Translations under genes and position numbers: made by a program
Notes under the pieces: generated by a model
What the model was told of the DNA's origin: nothing
Databases searched by the model: none
What the model saw: the letters and a program-made list of their open reading frames with translations, nothing else
Shown: positions 1-11,460 of the stretch, piece after piece
How positions within the stretch are numbered: the stretch's first letter is position 1
How the letters are laid out: the number at the start of each line of letters is the position of its first letter
NCBI RefSeq assembly: GCF_050947335.1
Contig: NW_027474104.1
Location: 1-64,000, forward strand
Length of the DNA stretch: 64,000 nucleotides
Direction of reading: 5' to 3'
Source: Megachile rotundata
Taxonomy: Eukaryota; Arthropoda; Insecta; Hymenoptera; Megachilidae

Positions 1-170
1 GGTCACATATGCATAATATGGCTAATAATATGAGTTAGATTGATAACAATAAGAGTAATGAGTATAGTAAATGTCGTACTATCGATCACATAAGCATAAT
101 ATGGCTAATAATATGAGTTAGATTGATAATAATAAGAGTAGTGAGTATAGTAATTGTCGCTCTATCGATC

Positions 171-1332
171 ATATGTGCATAATATGGTTAATAGTATGAG
201 TTAGATTGATAACATTGAGTGTAATAAGAATAGTAATTGTCGTTCTATCGATCATATAAGCATATTATGACTAATAATATGAGTTAGATTGATAAGAACA
301 AGAGTGATAAATATAGTAGTTATCGTTCTACCGATCTAATAAGCATAATATGGTTAATAATATGAGTTAGGTTGATAACAGTGAGTGTAATAAGAATAGT
401 AATTGTCGTCCTATCGATTACATAAGCATAATATGGCTTATAATATGAGTTAGATTGATAGTAATAAGAGTAATAAATATAGTAATTGTCGTTCTATCGA
501 TCATATAAGCATAATATGACTAATAATATGAGTTAGATTGATAAGAACAAGAGTAATAAGTATAGTAATTGTCGATCTATCGGTCATATAAGCATAGTAT
601 GCCTAATAATATGAGTTAGGTTGATAATAATAAGAGTAATAAGTATAGTAATCGCCGTTCTATCGATCATATTTGCATAATATGGTTAATAATATGAGTT
701 AGATTGATAATAATAAGAGTAATGAGTATAGTAATTGTCGTTCTATCGATCATATCTGCATAATATGGCTAATAATATGAGTTAGATTCATAATAGTGAG
801 TGTAATAAGTTTAGTAATTGTCGTTCTACCGATCATATAAGCATAATATGGTTAATAATATGAGTTAGGTTGATAATACTAAGAGTAATAAGTATAGTAA
901 TTGTCGCTCTATCGATCATATGTGCATAATATGGTTAATAATATGAGTTAGATTGATAATAATAAGAGTAATGAGTATAGTAATTGTCGTTCTATCGATC
1001 CTATCTGCATAATATGGTTAATAATATGAGTTAGGTTGATAACAGTGAGTGTAATAAGAATAGTAATTGTCGTTCTATCGATTACATAAGCATAATATGG
1101 TTAATAGTATGAGTTAGATTGATAATAATAAGAGTAGTGAGTATAGTAATTGTCGTTCTATCGATCCTATAAGCATAATATGGCTAATAATATGAGTTAG
1201 GTTGATAATAATAAGAGTAATGAGTATAGTAATTGTCGTTCCATCGATCATATTTGCATAATATGGCTAATAATATGAGTTAGATTGATAATAATAAGAG
1301 TAGTGAGTATAGTAATTGTCGCTCTATCGATC
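171..1332. repeat. 14-monomer HOR, copy a (1162 bp)
   Basis: The marker ATATGTGCATAATATGG followed by TTAATAGTATGAG occurs at 171 and again at 1333, exactly 14 x 83 bp apart, with the intervening monomer order repeated. This copy contains the full series, including the AGAACAAGAG, CGATTAC, ATCGGTC, AATCGCCG and GATTCATAATAGTGAG monomers. Bases 1-751 are identical by eye to 2740-3490, an offset of 33 monomers, so the window opens inside this HOR family. Confidence 0.9.
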
Positions 1333-1990
1333 ATATGTGCATAATATGGTTAATAGTATGAGTTAGATTGATAACATTGAGTGTAATAAGAATAGTAATT
1401 GTCGTTCTATCGATCATATAAGCATATTATGACTAATAATATGAGTTAGATTGATAAGAACAAGAGTGATAAATATAGTAGTTATCGTTCTACCGATCTA
1501 ATAAGCATAATATGGTTAATAATATGAGTTAGGTTGATAACAGTGAGTGTAATAAGAATAGTAATTGTCGTCCTATCGATTACATAAGCATAATATGGCT
1601 TATAATATGAGTTAGATTGATAGTAATAAGAGTAATAAATATAGTAATTGTCGTTCTATCGATCATATAAGCATAATATGACTAATAATATGAGTTAGAT
1701 TGATAAGAACAAGAGTAATAAGTATAGTAATTGTCGATCTATCGGTCATATAAGCATAGTATGCCTAAAAATATGAGTTAGGTTGATAATAATAAGAGTA
1801 ATAAGTATAGTAATCGCCGTTCTATCGATCATATTTGCATAATATGGTTAATAATATGAGTTAGATTGATAATAATAAGAGTAATGAGTATAGTAATTGT
1901 CGTTCTATCGATCATATCTGCATAATATGGCTAATAATATGAGTTAGATTCATAATAGTGAGTGTAATAAGTTTAGTAATTGTCGTTCTA
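1333..1990. repeat. 14-monomer HOR, copy b (truncated)
   Basis: Matches copy a from 171 at a 1162-bp offset until about 1990, where copy a continues with ACCGATC and this copy switches to ATCGATTAC. One visible private difference is GCCTAAAAATATG near 1764 where the other copies read GCCTAATAATATG. It runs directly into the 498-bp tandem duplication that begins at 1914. Confidence 0.85.
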
Positions 1991-2909
1991 TCGATTACAT
2001 AAGCATAATATGGCTAATAATATGAGTTAGATTGATAATAATAAGAGTAATATGTATAGTAATTGTCGTCCTATCGATCATATAAACTTAATATGGCTAA
2101 TAATATTAGTTAGATTGGTAATAATAAGAGTAATGAGTATAGTAATTGTCGCTCTGTGGATCATATAAGCATAATATGGCTAATAATATGAGTTAGATTA
2201 TTAATAATAAGAGTAATAAGTATAGTAGTTGTCGTTCTATCGGTCACATATGCATAATATGGCTAATAATATGAGTTAGATTGATAACAATAAGAGTAAT
2301 GAGTATAGTAAATGTCGTACTATCGATCACATAAGCATAATATGGCTAATAATATGAGTTAGATTGATAATAATAAGAGTAGTGAGTATAGTAATTGTCG
2401 CTCTATCGATCATATCTGCATAATATGGCTAATAATATGAGTTAGATTCATAATAGTGAGTGTAATAAGTTTAGTAATTGTCGTTCTATCGATTACATAA
2501 GCATAATATGGCTAATAATATGAGTTAGATTGATAATAATAAGAGTAATATGTATAGTAATTGTCGTCCTATCGATCATATAAACTTAATATGGCTAATA
2601 ATATTAGTTAGATTGGTAATAATAAGAGTAATGAGTATAGTAATTGTCGCTCTGTGGATCATATAAGCATAATATGGCTAATAATATGAGTTAGATTATT
2701 AATAATAAGAGTAATAAGTATAGTAGTTGTCGTTCTATCGGTCACATATGCATAATATGGCTAATAATATGAGTTAGATTGATAACAATAAGAGTAATGA
2801 GTATAGTAAATGTCGTACTATCGATCACATAAGCATAATATGGCTAATAATATGAGTTAGATTGATAATAATAAGAGTAGTGAGTATAGTAATTGTCGCT
2901 CTATCGATC
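1914..2909. repeat. 6-monomer tandem duplication (2 x 498 bp)
   Basis: The block 1914-2411 recurs at 2412-2909: markers ATATCTGC at 1914 and 2412, and AATATGTATAG at 2049 and 2547, are both 498 bp (6 x 83) apart. Monomers in order: GATTCATAATAGTGAG, CGATTAC with AATATG, ATATAAACTT, CTCTGTGGATC with GATTATTAAT, CGGTCACATATGC with AACAATAAG, then GTACTATCGATCAC. The unit also recurs in altered form near 10.8 kb, 15.4 kb and 18.98 kb. Confidence 0.9.
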
Positions 2910-3822
2910 ATATGTGCATAATATGGTTAATAGTATGAGTTAGATTGATAACATTGAGTGTAATAAGAATAGTAATTGTCGTTCTATCGATCATATAAGC
3001 ATATTATGACTAATAATATGAGTTAGATTGATAAGAACAAGAGTGATAAATATAGTAGTTATCGTTCTACCGATCTAATAAGCATAATATGGTTAATAAT
3101 ATGAGTTAGGTTGATAACAGTGAGTGTAATAAGAATAGTAATTGTCGTCCTATCGATTACATAAGCATAATATGGCTTATAATATGAGTTAGATTGATAG
3201 TAATAAGAGTAATAAATATAGTAATTGTCGTTCTATCGATCATATAAGCATAATATGACTAATAATATGAGTTAGATTGATAAGAACAAGAGTAATAAGT
3301 ATAGTAATTGTCGATCTATCGGTCATATAAGCATAGTATGCCTAATAATATGAGTTAGGTTGATAATAATAAGAGTAATAAGTATAGTAATCGCCGTTCT
3401 ATCGATCATATTTGCATAATATGGTTAATAATATGAGTTAGATTGATAATAATAAGAGTAATGAGTATAGTAATTGTCGTTCTATCGATCCTATCTGCAT
3501 AATATGGTTAATAATATGAGTTAGGTTGATAACAGTGAGTGTAATAAGAATAGTAATTGTCGTTCTATCGATTACATAAGCATAATATGGTTAATAGTAT
3601 GAGTTAGATTGATAATAATAAGAGTAGTGAGTATAGTAATTGTCGTTCTATCGATCCTATAAGCATAATATGGCTAATAATATGAGTTAGGTTGATAATA
3701 ATAAGAGTAATGAGTATAGTAATTGTCGTTCCATCGATCATATTTGCATAATATGGCTAATAATATGAGTTAGATTGATAATAATAAGAGTAGTGAGTAT
3801 AGTAATTGTCGCTCTATCGATC
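2910..3822. repeat. 14-monomer HOR, copy c (3 monomers deleted; 913 bp)
   Basis: Starts with the same ATATGTGC marker as copy a at a 2739-bp offset. At base 3491 the offset changes to 2490, with GATCCTATCTGC here aligning to base 1001 of copy a. Exactly three monomers (249 bp) are missing, leaving 11 of 14. The junction is in phase, as expected of unequal exchange between homologous monomers. Confidence 0.88.
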
Positions 3823-4939
3823 ATATGTGCATAATATGGTTAATAGTATGAGTTAGATTGATAACATTGAGTGTAATAAGAATAGTAATTGTCGTTCTAT
3901 CGATCATATAAGCATATTATGACTAATAATATGAGTTAGATTGATAAGAACAAGAGTGATAAATATAGTAGTTATCGTTCTACCGATCTAATAAGCATAA
4001 TATGGTTAATAATATGAGTTAGGTTGATAACAGTGAGTGTAATAAGAATAGTAATTGTCGTCCTATCGATTACATAAGCATAATATGGCTTATAATATGA
4101 GTTAGATTGATAGTAATAAGAGTAATAAATATAGTAATTGTCGTTCTATCGATCATATAAGCATAATATGACTAATAATATGAGTTAGATTGATAAGAAC
4201 AAGAGTAATAAGTATAGTAATTGTCGATCTATCGGTCATATAAGCATAGTATGCCTAATAATATGAGTTAGGTTGATAATAATAAGAGTAATAAGTATAG
4301 TAATCGCCGTTCTATCGATCATATTTGCATAATATGGTTAATAATATGAGTTAGATTGATAATAATAAGAGTAATGAGTATAGTAATTGTCGTTCTATCG
4401 ATCATATCTGCATAATATGGCTAATAATATGAGTTAGATTCATAATAGTGAGTGTAATAAGTTTAGTAATTGTCGTTCTACCGATCATATAAGCATAATA
4501 TGGTTAATAATATGAGTTAGGTTGATAATACTAAGAGTGATAAGTATAGTAATTGTCGCTCTATCGATCATATGTGCATAATATGGTTAATAATATGAGT
4601 TAGATTGATAATAATAAGAGTAATGAGTATAGTAATTGTCGTTCTATCGATCCTATCTGCATAATATGGTTAATAATATGAGTTAGGTTGATAACAGTGA
4701 GTGTAATAAGAATAGTAATTGTCGTTCTATCGATTACATAAGCATAATATGGTTAATAGTATGAGTTAGATTGATAATAATAAGAGTAGTGAGTATAGTA
4801 ATTGTCGTTCTATCGATCCTATAAGCATAATATGGCTAATAATATGAGTTAGGTTGATAATAATAAGAGTAATGAGTATAGTAATTGTCGTTCCATCGAT
4901 CATATTTGCATAATATGGCTAATAATATGAGTTAGATTG
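3823..4939. repeat. 14-monomer HOR, copy d
   Basis: Aligns to copy a from 171 at a 3652-bp (44 x 83) offset, for example ATTCATAATAGTG at 4438 against 786. It ends near 4939, where GATTGG replaces GATTGA and the sequence passes into the 12/13-monomer family. One visible substitution is CTAAGAGTGATAAG against CTAAGAGTAATAAG. Confidence 0.87.
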
Positions 4940-5506
4940 GTAATAATAAGAGTAATGAGTATAGTAATTGTCGTTCTGTCGATCATATAAGCATAATATG
5001 GCTAATAATAGGAGTTAGGTTGATAATAATAAGAGTAATAAGTATAGTAATTGTCGTCCTATCGATCATATAAACATAATATGGCTAATAATATTAGTTA
5101 GATTGATAATAATAAGAGTAATGAGTATAGTAATTGTCGCTCTGTCGATCATATAAGCATAATATGGCTAATAATATGAGTTAGATTGATAATACTAATA
5201 GTAGTGAGTATAGTAATTGTCGTTCTATCGATCATATAAGCATAATATGGCTAATAATATGAGTTAGGTTGATAATAATAAGAGTAGTGAGTATAGTAAT
5301 TGTCGTTCTATCGACCATATAAGCATAATATGGCTAATAATATGAGTTAGATTGATAATAATAAGAGTAATAAGTATAGTAATTGTCGTTCTATCGATCA
5401 TATCTTCATAATATGGTTAATAATATGAGTTAGATTGATAATAATAAGAGTAATGAGTATAGTAATTGTCGTTCTATCGATCATATCTGCATAATATGGC
5501 GAATAA
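4940..5506. repeat. Transition stretch between 14-mer and 12-mer HOR domains
   Basis: About seven monomers of the type used in the 13-monomer HOR downstream: TAGGAGTTAGG at 5010, which recurs at 6254, 7913 and 8992, then ATATAAACAT, ACTAATAGTAGTGAG, CGACCATATAAG and ATATCTTC. They are the first appearance in the window of the vocabulary that forms the 7217-9954 HOR. No other content is visible. Confidence 0.8.
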
Positions 5507-5890
5507 TATTAGTTACATTGATAATAATAAGAGTAATGAGTATAGTAATTGTCGTTCTATCGATCATATCTGCATAATATGGTTAATAGTATGAGTTAGA
5601 TTGATAATAATAAGAGTAGTGAGTATAGTAATTGTCGTTCGATCGATCATATAAGCATAATATGGCTAATAATATGAGTTAGATTCATAATAATAAGAGT
5701 AATAAGTATAGTAATTGTCGTTCTATCGATCACATATGCATAATATTGCGAATAATATTAGTTACATTGATAATAAGAAGAGTAATGTGTATAGTAATTG
5801 TCGTTCTATCGATCATATAAGCATAATATGGCTAATAATATGAGTTAGATTCATAATAATAACAGTAATAAGTATAGTAATTGTCGTTCT

Positions 5891-5972
5891 ATCGATCACA
5901 TTGCATAATATGGCTAATAATATGAGTTAGATTGATAATAATAAGAGTAGTGAGTATAGTAGTTGTCGTTCT
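5891..5972. repeat. 82-bp variant monomer (1-bp deletion), copy 1
   Basis: Reads CACATTGC where the full-length type has CACATATGC, a one-base loss. The next ATCGATC follows 82 bp later instead of 83. It is one of only four off-length monomers found. The downstream grid is shifted by one base. Confidence 0.92.
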
Positions 5973-6885
5973 ATCGATCATATCTGCATAATATGGTTAA
6001 TAGTATGAGTTAGATTGATAATAATAAGAGTAGTGAGTATAGTAATTGTCGTTCTATCGATCCTATAAGCATAATATGGCTAATAATATGAGTTAGGTTG
6101 ATAATAATAAGAGTAATGAGTATAGTAATTGCCGTTCTATCAGTCATATAAGCATAATATGGCTAATAATATTAGTTAGATTGGTAATAATATGAGTAAT
6201 GAGTATAGTAATTGTCGTTCTGTCGATCATATAAGCATAATATGGCTAATAATAGGAGTTAGGTTGATAATAATAAGAGTAATAAGTATAGTAATTGTCG
6301 TCCTATCGATCATATAAACATAATATGGCTAATAATATTAGTTAGATTGATAATAATAAGAGTAATGAGTATAGTAATTGTCGTTCTGTCGATCATATAA
6401 GCATAATATGGCTAATAATATGAGTTAGATTGATAATACTAATAGTAGTGAGTATAGTAATTGTCGTTCTATCGATCATATAAGCATAATATGGCTAATA
6501 ATATTAGTTACATTGATAATAATAAGAGTAATGAGTATAGTAATTGTCGTTCTATCGATCATATCTGCATAATATGGTTAATAGTATGAGTTAGATTGAT
6601 AATAATAAGAGTAGTGAGTATAGTAATTGTCGTTCGATCGATCATATAAGCATAATATGGCTAATAATATGAGTTAGATTCATAATAATAAGAGTAATAA
6701 GTATAGTAATTGTCGTTCTATCGATCACATATGCATAATATGGCGAATAATATTAGTTACATTGATAATAAGAAGAGTAATGTGTATAGTAATTGTCGTT
6801 CTATCGATCATATAAGCATAATATGGCTAATAATATGAGTTAGATTCATAATAATAAGAGTAATAAGTATAGTAATTGTCGTTCT

Positions 6886-6967
6886 ATCGATCACATTGCA
6901 TAATATGGCTAATAATATGAGTTAGATTGATAATAATAAGAGTAGTGAGTATAGTAGTTGTCGTTCT
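6886..6967. repeat. 82-bp variant monomer (1-bp deletion), copy 2
   Basis: Identical deletion to 5891-5972 and located 995 bp from it. It is therefore best read as the same event carried along when the 12-monomer unit was duplicated, not as a second mutation. Confidence 0.92.
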
Positions 6968-8710
6968 ATCGATCATATCTGCATAATATGGTTAATAGTA
7001 TGAGTTAGATTGATAATAATAAGAGTAGTGAGTATAGTAATTGTCGTTCTATCGATCCTATAAGCATAATATGGCTAATAATATGAGTTAGGTTGATAAT
7101 AATAAGAGTAATGAGTATAGTAATTGCCGTTCTATCGGTCATATAAGCATAATATGGCTAATAATATTAGTTAGATTGGTAATAATAAGAGTAATGAGTA
7201 TAGTAATTGTCGTTCTATCGATCATATCTTCATAATATGGTTAATAATATGAGTTAGATTGATAATAATAAGAGTAATGAGTATAGTAATTGTCGTTCTA
7301 TCGATCATATAAGCATAATATGGCTAATAATATGAGTTAGATTGATAATAATAAAAGTAATAAGTATAGTAATTGTCGTCCCATCGATCACATAAGCATA
7401 ATATGACTAATAATATGAGTTAGAGTGATAAGAATAAGAGTAATAAGTATAGTAGTTATCGCTCTACCGATCATATAAGCATAATAAGGTTAATAATATG
7501 AGTTAGATTGATAACAGTGAGTGTAATAAGAATAGTAATTGTCGTTCTATCGATTACAGAAGCATAATATGGCTAATAATATGAGTTAGATTGATAATAA
7601 TAAGAGTAATAAGTATAGTAATTGTCGATCTATCGGTCATATAAGCATAATATGGCTAATAATATGAGTTAGGTTGATAATAATAAGAGTAGTGGGTATA
7701 GTAATTGTCGTTCTATCGACCATATAAGCATAATATGGCTAATAATATGAGTTAGATTGATAATAATAAGAGTAATGAGTATAGTAATTGCCGTTCTATC
7801 GGTCATATAAGCATAATATGGCTAATAATATTAGTTAGATTGGTAATAATAAGAGTAATGAGTATAGTAATTGTCGTTCTGTCGATCATATAAGCATAAT
7901 ATGGCTAATAATAGGAGTTAGGTTGATAATAATAAGAGTAATAAGTATAGTAATTGTCGTCCTATCGATCATATAAACATAATATGGCTAATAATATTAG
8001 TTAGATTGATAATAATAAGAGTAATGAGTATAGTAATTGTCGTTCTGTCGATCATATAAGCATAATATGGCTAATAATATGAGTTAGATTGATAATACTA
8101 ATAGTAGTGAGTATAGTAATTGTCGTTCTATCGATCATATAAGCATAATATGGCTAATAATATGAGTTAGGTTGATAATAATAAGAGTAGTGAGTATAGT
8201 AATTGTCGTTCTATCGACCATATAAGCATAATATGGCTAATAATATGAGTTAGATTGATAATAATAAGAGTAATAAGTATAGTAATTGTCGTTCTATCGA
8301 TCATATCTTCATAATATGGTTAATAATATGAGTTAGATTGATAATAATAAGAGTAATGAGTATAGTAATTGTCGTTCTATCGATCATATAAGCATAATAT
8401 GGCTAATAATATGAGTTAGATTGATAATAATAAAAGTAATAAGTATAGTAATTGTCGTCCCATCGATCACATAAGCATAATATGACTAATAATATGAGTT
8501 AGAGTGATAAGAATAAGAGTAATAAGTATAGTAGTTATCGCTCTACCGATCATATAAGCATAATAAGGTTAATAATATGAGTTAGATTGATAACAGTGAG
8601 TGTAATAAGAATAGTAATTGTCGTTCTATCGATTACATAAGCATAATATGGCTAATAATATGAGTTAGATTGATAATAATAAGAGTAATAAGTATAGTAA
8701 TTGTCGATCT

Positions 8711-8876
8711 ATCGATCATATCTGCATAATATGGTTAATAGTATGAGTTAGATTGATAATAATAAGAGTAGTGAGTATAGTAATTGTCGTTCTATCGATC
8801 CTATAAGCATAATATGGCTAATAATATGAGTTAGGTTGATAATAATAAGAGTAATGAGTATAGTAATTGCCGTTCT
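8711..8876. repeat. Two-monomer exchange patch inside 13-mer HOR copy 2
   Basis: At monomer positions 6-7, copies 1 and 3 carry ATCGGTCATATAAG with AGTAGTGGG, then CGACCATATAAG. Copy 2 instead carries ATATCTGC with TTAATAGTATGAG and AGTAGTGAG, then GATCCTATAAGC with GTTAGGTTG. That pair is the one present at 5973-6138 and 6968-7133 in the 12-monomer HOR. Flanking monomers are unchanged and the length is conserved, as expected of conversion or a double exchange. Confidence 0.8.
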
Positions 8877-9457
8877 ATCGGTCATATAAGCATAATATGG
8901 CTAATAATATTAGTTAGATTGGTAATAATAAGAGTAATGAGTATAGTAATTGTCGTTCTGTCGATCATATAAGCATAATATGGCTAATAATAGGAGTTAG
9001 GTTGATAATAATAAGAGTAATAAGTATAGTAATAGTCGTCCTATCGATCATATAAACATAATATGGCTAATAATATTAGTTAGATTGATAATAATAAGAG
9101 TAATGAGTATAGTAATTGTCGTTCTGTCGATCATATAAGCATAATATGGCTAATAATATCAGTTAGATTGATAATACTAATAGTAGTGAGTATAGTAATT
9201 GTCGTTCTATCGATCATATAAGCATAATATGGCTAATAATATGAGTTAGGTTGATAATAATAAGAGTAGTGAGTATAGTAATTGTCGTTCTATCGACCAT
9301 ATAAGCATAATATGGCTAATAATATGAGTTAGATTGATAATAATAAGAGTAATAAGTATAGTAATTGTCGTTCTATCGATCATATCTTCATAATATGGTT
9401 AATAATATGAGTTAGATTGATAATAATAAGAGTAATGAGTATAGTAATTGTCGTTCT

Positions 9458-9539
9458 ATCGATCATATAAGCATAATATGGCTAATAATATGAGTTAATT
9501 GATAATTATAAAAGTAATAAGTATAGTAATTGTCGTCCC
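9458..9539. repeat. 82-bp variant monomer (G lost in GTTAGATTG)
   Basis: Reads GAGTTAATTGATAATTATAAAAG where sister copies at 7300 and 8379 read GAGTTAGATTGATAATAATAAAAG. One base is missing and the next monomer starts at 9540, 82 bp on. It is private to HOR copy 3. Confidence 0.9.
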
Positions 9540-9954
9540 ATCGATCACATAAGCATAATATGACTAATAATATGAGTTAGAGTGATAAGAATAAGAGTAA
9601 TAAGTATAGTAGTTATCGCTCTACCGATCATATAAGCATAATAAGGTTAATAATATGAGTTAGATTGATAACAGTGAGTGTAATAAGAATAGTAATTGTC
9701 GTTCTATCGATTACATAAGCATAATATGGCTAATAATATGAGTTAGATTGATAATAATAAGAGTAATAAGTATAGTAATTGTCGATCTATCGGTCATATA
9801 AGCATAATATGGCTAATAATATGAGTTAGGTTGATAATAATAAGAGTAGTGGGTATAGTAATTGTCGTTCTATCGACCATATAAGCATAATATGGCTAAT
9901 AATATGAGTTAGATTGATAATAATAAGAGTAATGAGTATAGTAAATGTCGTTCT

Positions 9955-11460
9955 ATCGATCATATTTGCATAATATGGTTAATAATATGAGTTAGATTGA
10001 TAACATTGAGTGTAATAAGAATAGTAATTGTCGCTCTATCGATCATATGTGCATAATATGGTTAATAATATGAGCTAGACTGATAATAGTGAGTGTAATA
10101 AGTACAGTAATAGTCGTTCTGTCGATCATATAAGCATAGTATGGCTAATAATATGAGTTAGATTGATAGTAATAAGAGTAATAAATATAGTAATTGTCGC
10201 TCTATCGATCACATAAGCACAATATGACTAATAATATGAGTTAGATTGATAATAATAGGAGTAATGAGTATAGTAATTGTGGATCTATCGATCATATAAG
10301 CATAATATGGCTAATAATATGAGTTAGGTTGATAATAATAAGAGTAATAGGTATAGTAATTGTCGATCTATCGGTCATATAAGCATAGTATGCCTAATAA
10401 TATGAGTTAGGGTGATAATAATAAGAGTAATAAGTATAGTAATCGCCGTTCTATCGATCATATTTGCATAATATGGTTAATAATATTAGTTAGATTGATA
10501 ATAATAAGAGTAATGAGTATAGTAATTGTCGTCCTATCGATCACATAAGCATAATATGGCTAATAATATGAGTTAGATTGATAATACTAAGAGTAATAAG
10601 TATAGTAATTGTCGCTCTATCGATCATATGTGCATAATATGGTTAATAATATGAGTTAGATTGATAATAATAAGAGTAATGAGTATAGTAATTGTCGTTC
10701 TATCGATCATATCTGCATAATATGGTTAATAATATGAGTTAGATTCATAATAGTGAGTGTAATAAGTTTAGTAATTGTCGCTCTGTGGATCATATAAGCA
10801 TAATATGGCTAATAATATGAGTTAGATTATTAATAATAAGAGTAATAACTATAGTAATTGTCGTTCTATCGATCACATATGCATAATATGGCTAATAATA
10901 TGAGTTAGACTGATAACAATAAGAGTAATGAGTATAGTAAATGTCGTACTATCGATCACATAAGCATAATATGGCTAATAATATGAGTTAGATTGATAAT
11001 AATAAGAGTAATGAGTATAGTAATTGTCGTTCTATCGATCCTGTCTGCATAATATGGTTAATAATATGAGTTAGGTTGATAACAGTGAGTGTAATAAGAA
11101 TAGTAATTGTCGTTCTATCGATTACATAAGCATAATATGGCTAATAATATGAGTTAGATTGATAGTAATAAGAGTAATAAATATAGTAATTGTCGTTCTA
11201 TCGATCATATAAGCATAATATGACTAATAATATGAGTTAGATTGATAAGAACAAGAGTAATAAGTATAGTAATTGTCGATCTATCGGTCATATAAGCATA
11301 ATATGGCTAATAATATCAGTTAGGTTGATAATAATAAGAGTAATAAGTATAGTAATTGTCGTTCTATCGATCATATTTGCATAATATGGTTAATAATATG
11401 AGTTAGATTGATAATAATAAGAGTAATGAGTATAGTAATTGTCGTTCTATCGATCATATT
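9955..11460. repeat. Mosaic satellite stretch without clear HOR
   Basis: About 18 monomers on the 83-bp grid that mix variants from neighbouring domains: ATATGTGC, GATAACATTGAG, GAGCTAGACTG, TCGTTCTGTCGATC, AATCGCCG, CTCTGTGGATC and GTACTATCGATCAC. Bases about 10470-10995 recur at about 16446-16971 (offset 5976 = 72 x 83; CTCTGTGGAT at 10781 and 16757). No gene or foreign insertion is visible. Confidence 0.8.

Larger units (their letters stand above)
5507..7216. repeat. 12-monomer HOR, about 1.7 copies (995-bp offset)
   Basis: ATTAGTTACATTG, GATCGATCATATAAG (5641 and 6636) and CACATTGCATAATATGG (from 5891 and 6886) each recur at 995 bp, which is 12 x 83 minus 1. The missing base comes from an 82-bp monomer inside the unit. 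The second copy ends near 7216, where the ATATCTTC monomer of the next domain begins. Small differences separate the copies, for example ATATTGCG against ATATGGCG and ATCAGTC against ATCGGTC. Confidence 0.88.
7217..9954. repeat. 13-monomer HOR (1079 bp), about 2.5 copies
   Basis: Each copy starts with the ATATCTTCATAATATGG monomer at 7217, 8296 and 9375, spacings of exactly 1079 bp. Order within copy 1: ATCTTC; AAAAGTAATAAG; CACATAAG with GACTAAT; ACCGATC with CATAATAAGG; CGATTAC or CGATTACAG; ATCGGTC with AGTAGTGGG; CGACCAT; ATCGGTC with TTAGATTGG; GTCGATC with TAGGAG; ATATAAACAT; GTCGATC with ACTAATAG; ATCGATC with GTTAGG; CGACCAT. Copy 2 has two monomers replaced (8711-8876). Copy 3 stops after about seven monomers. 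Confidence 0.9.
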
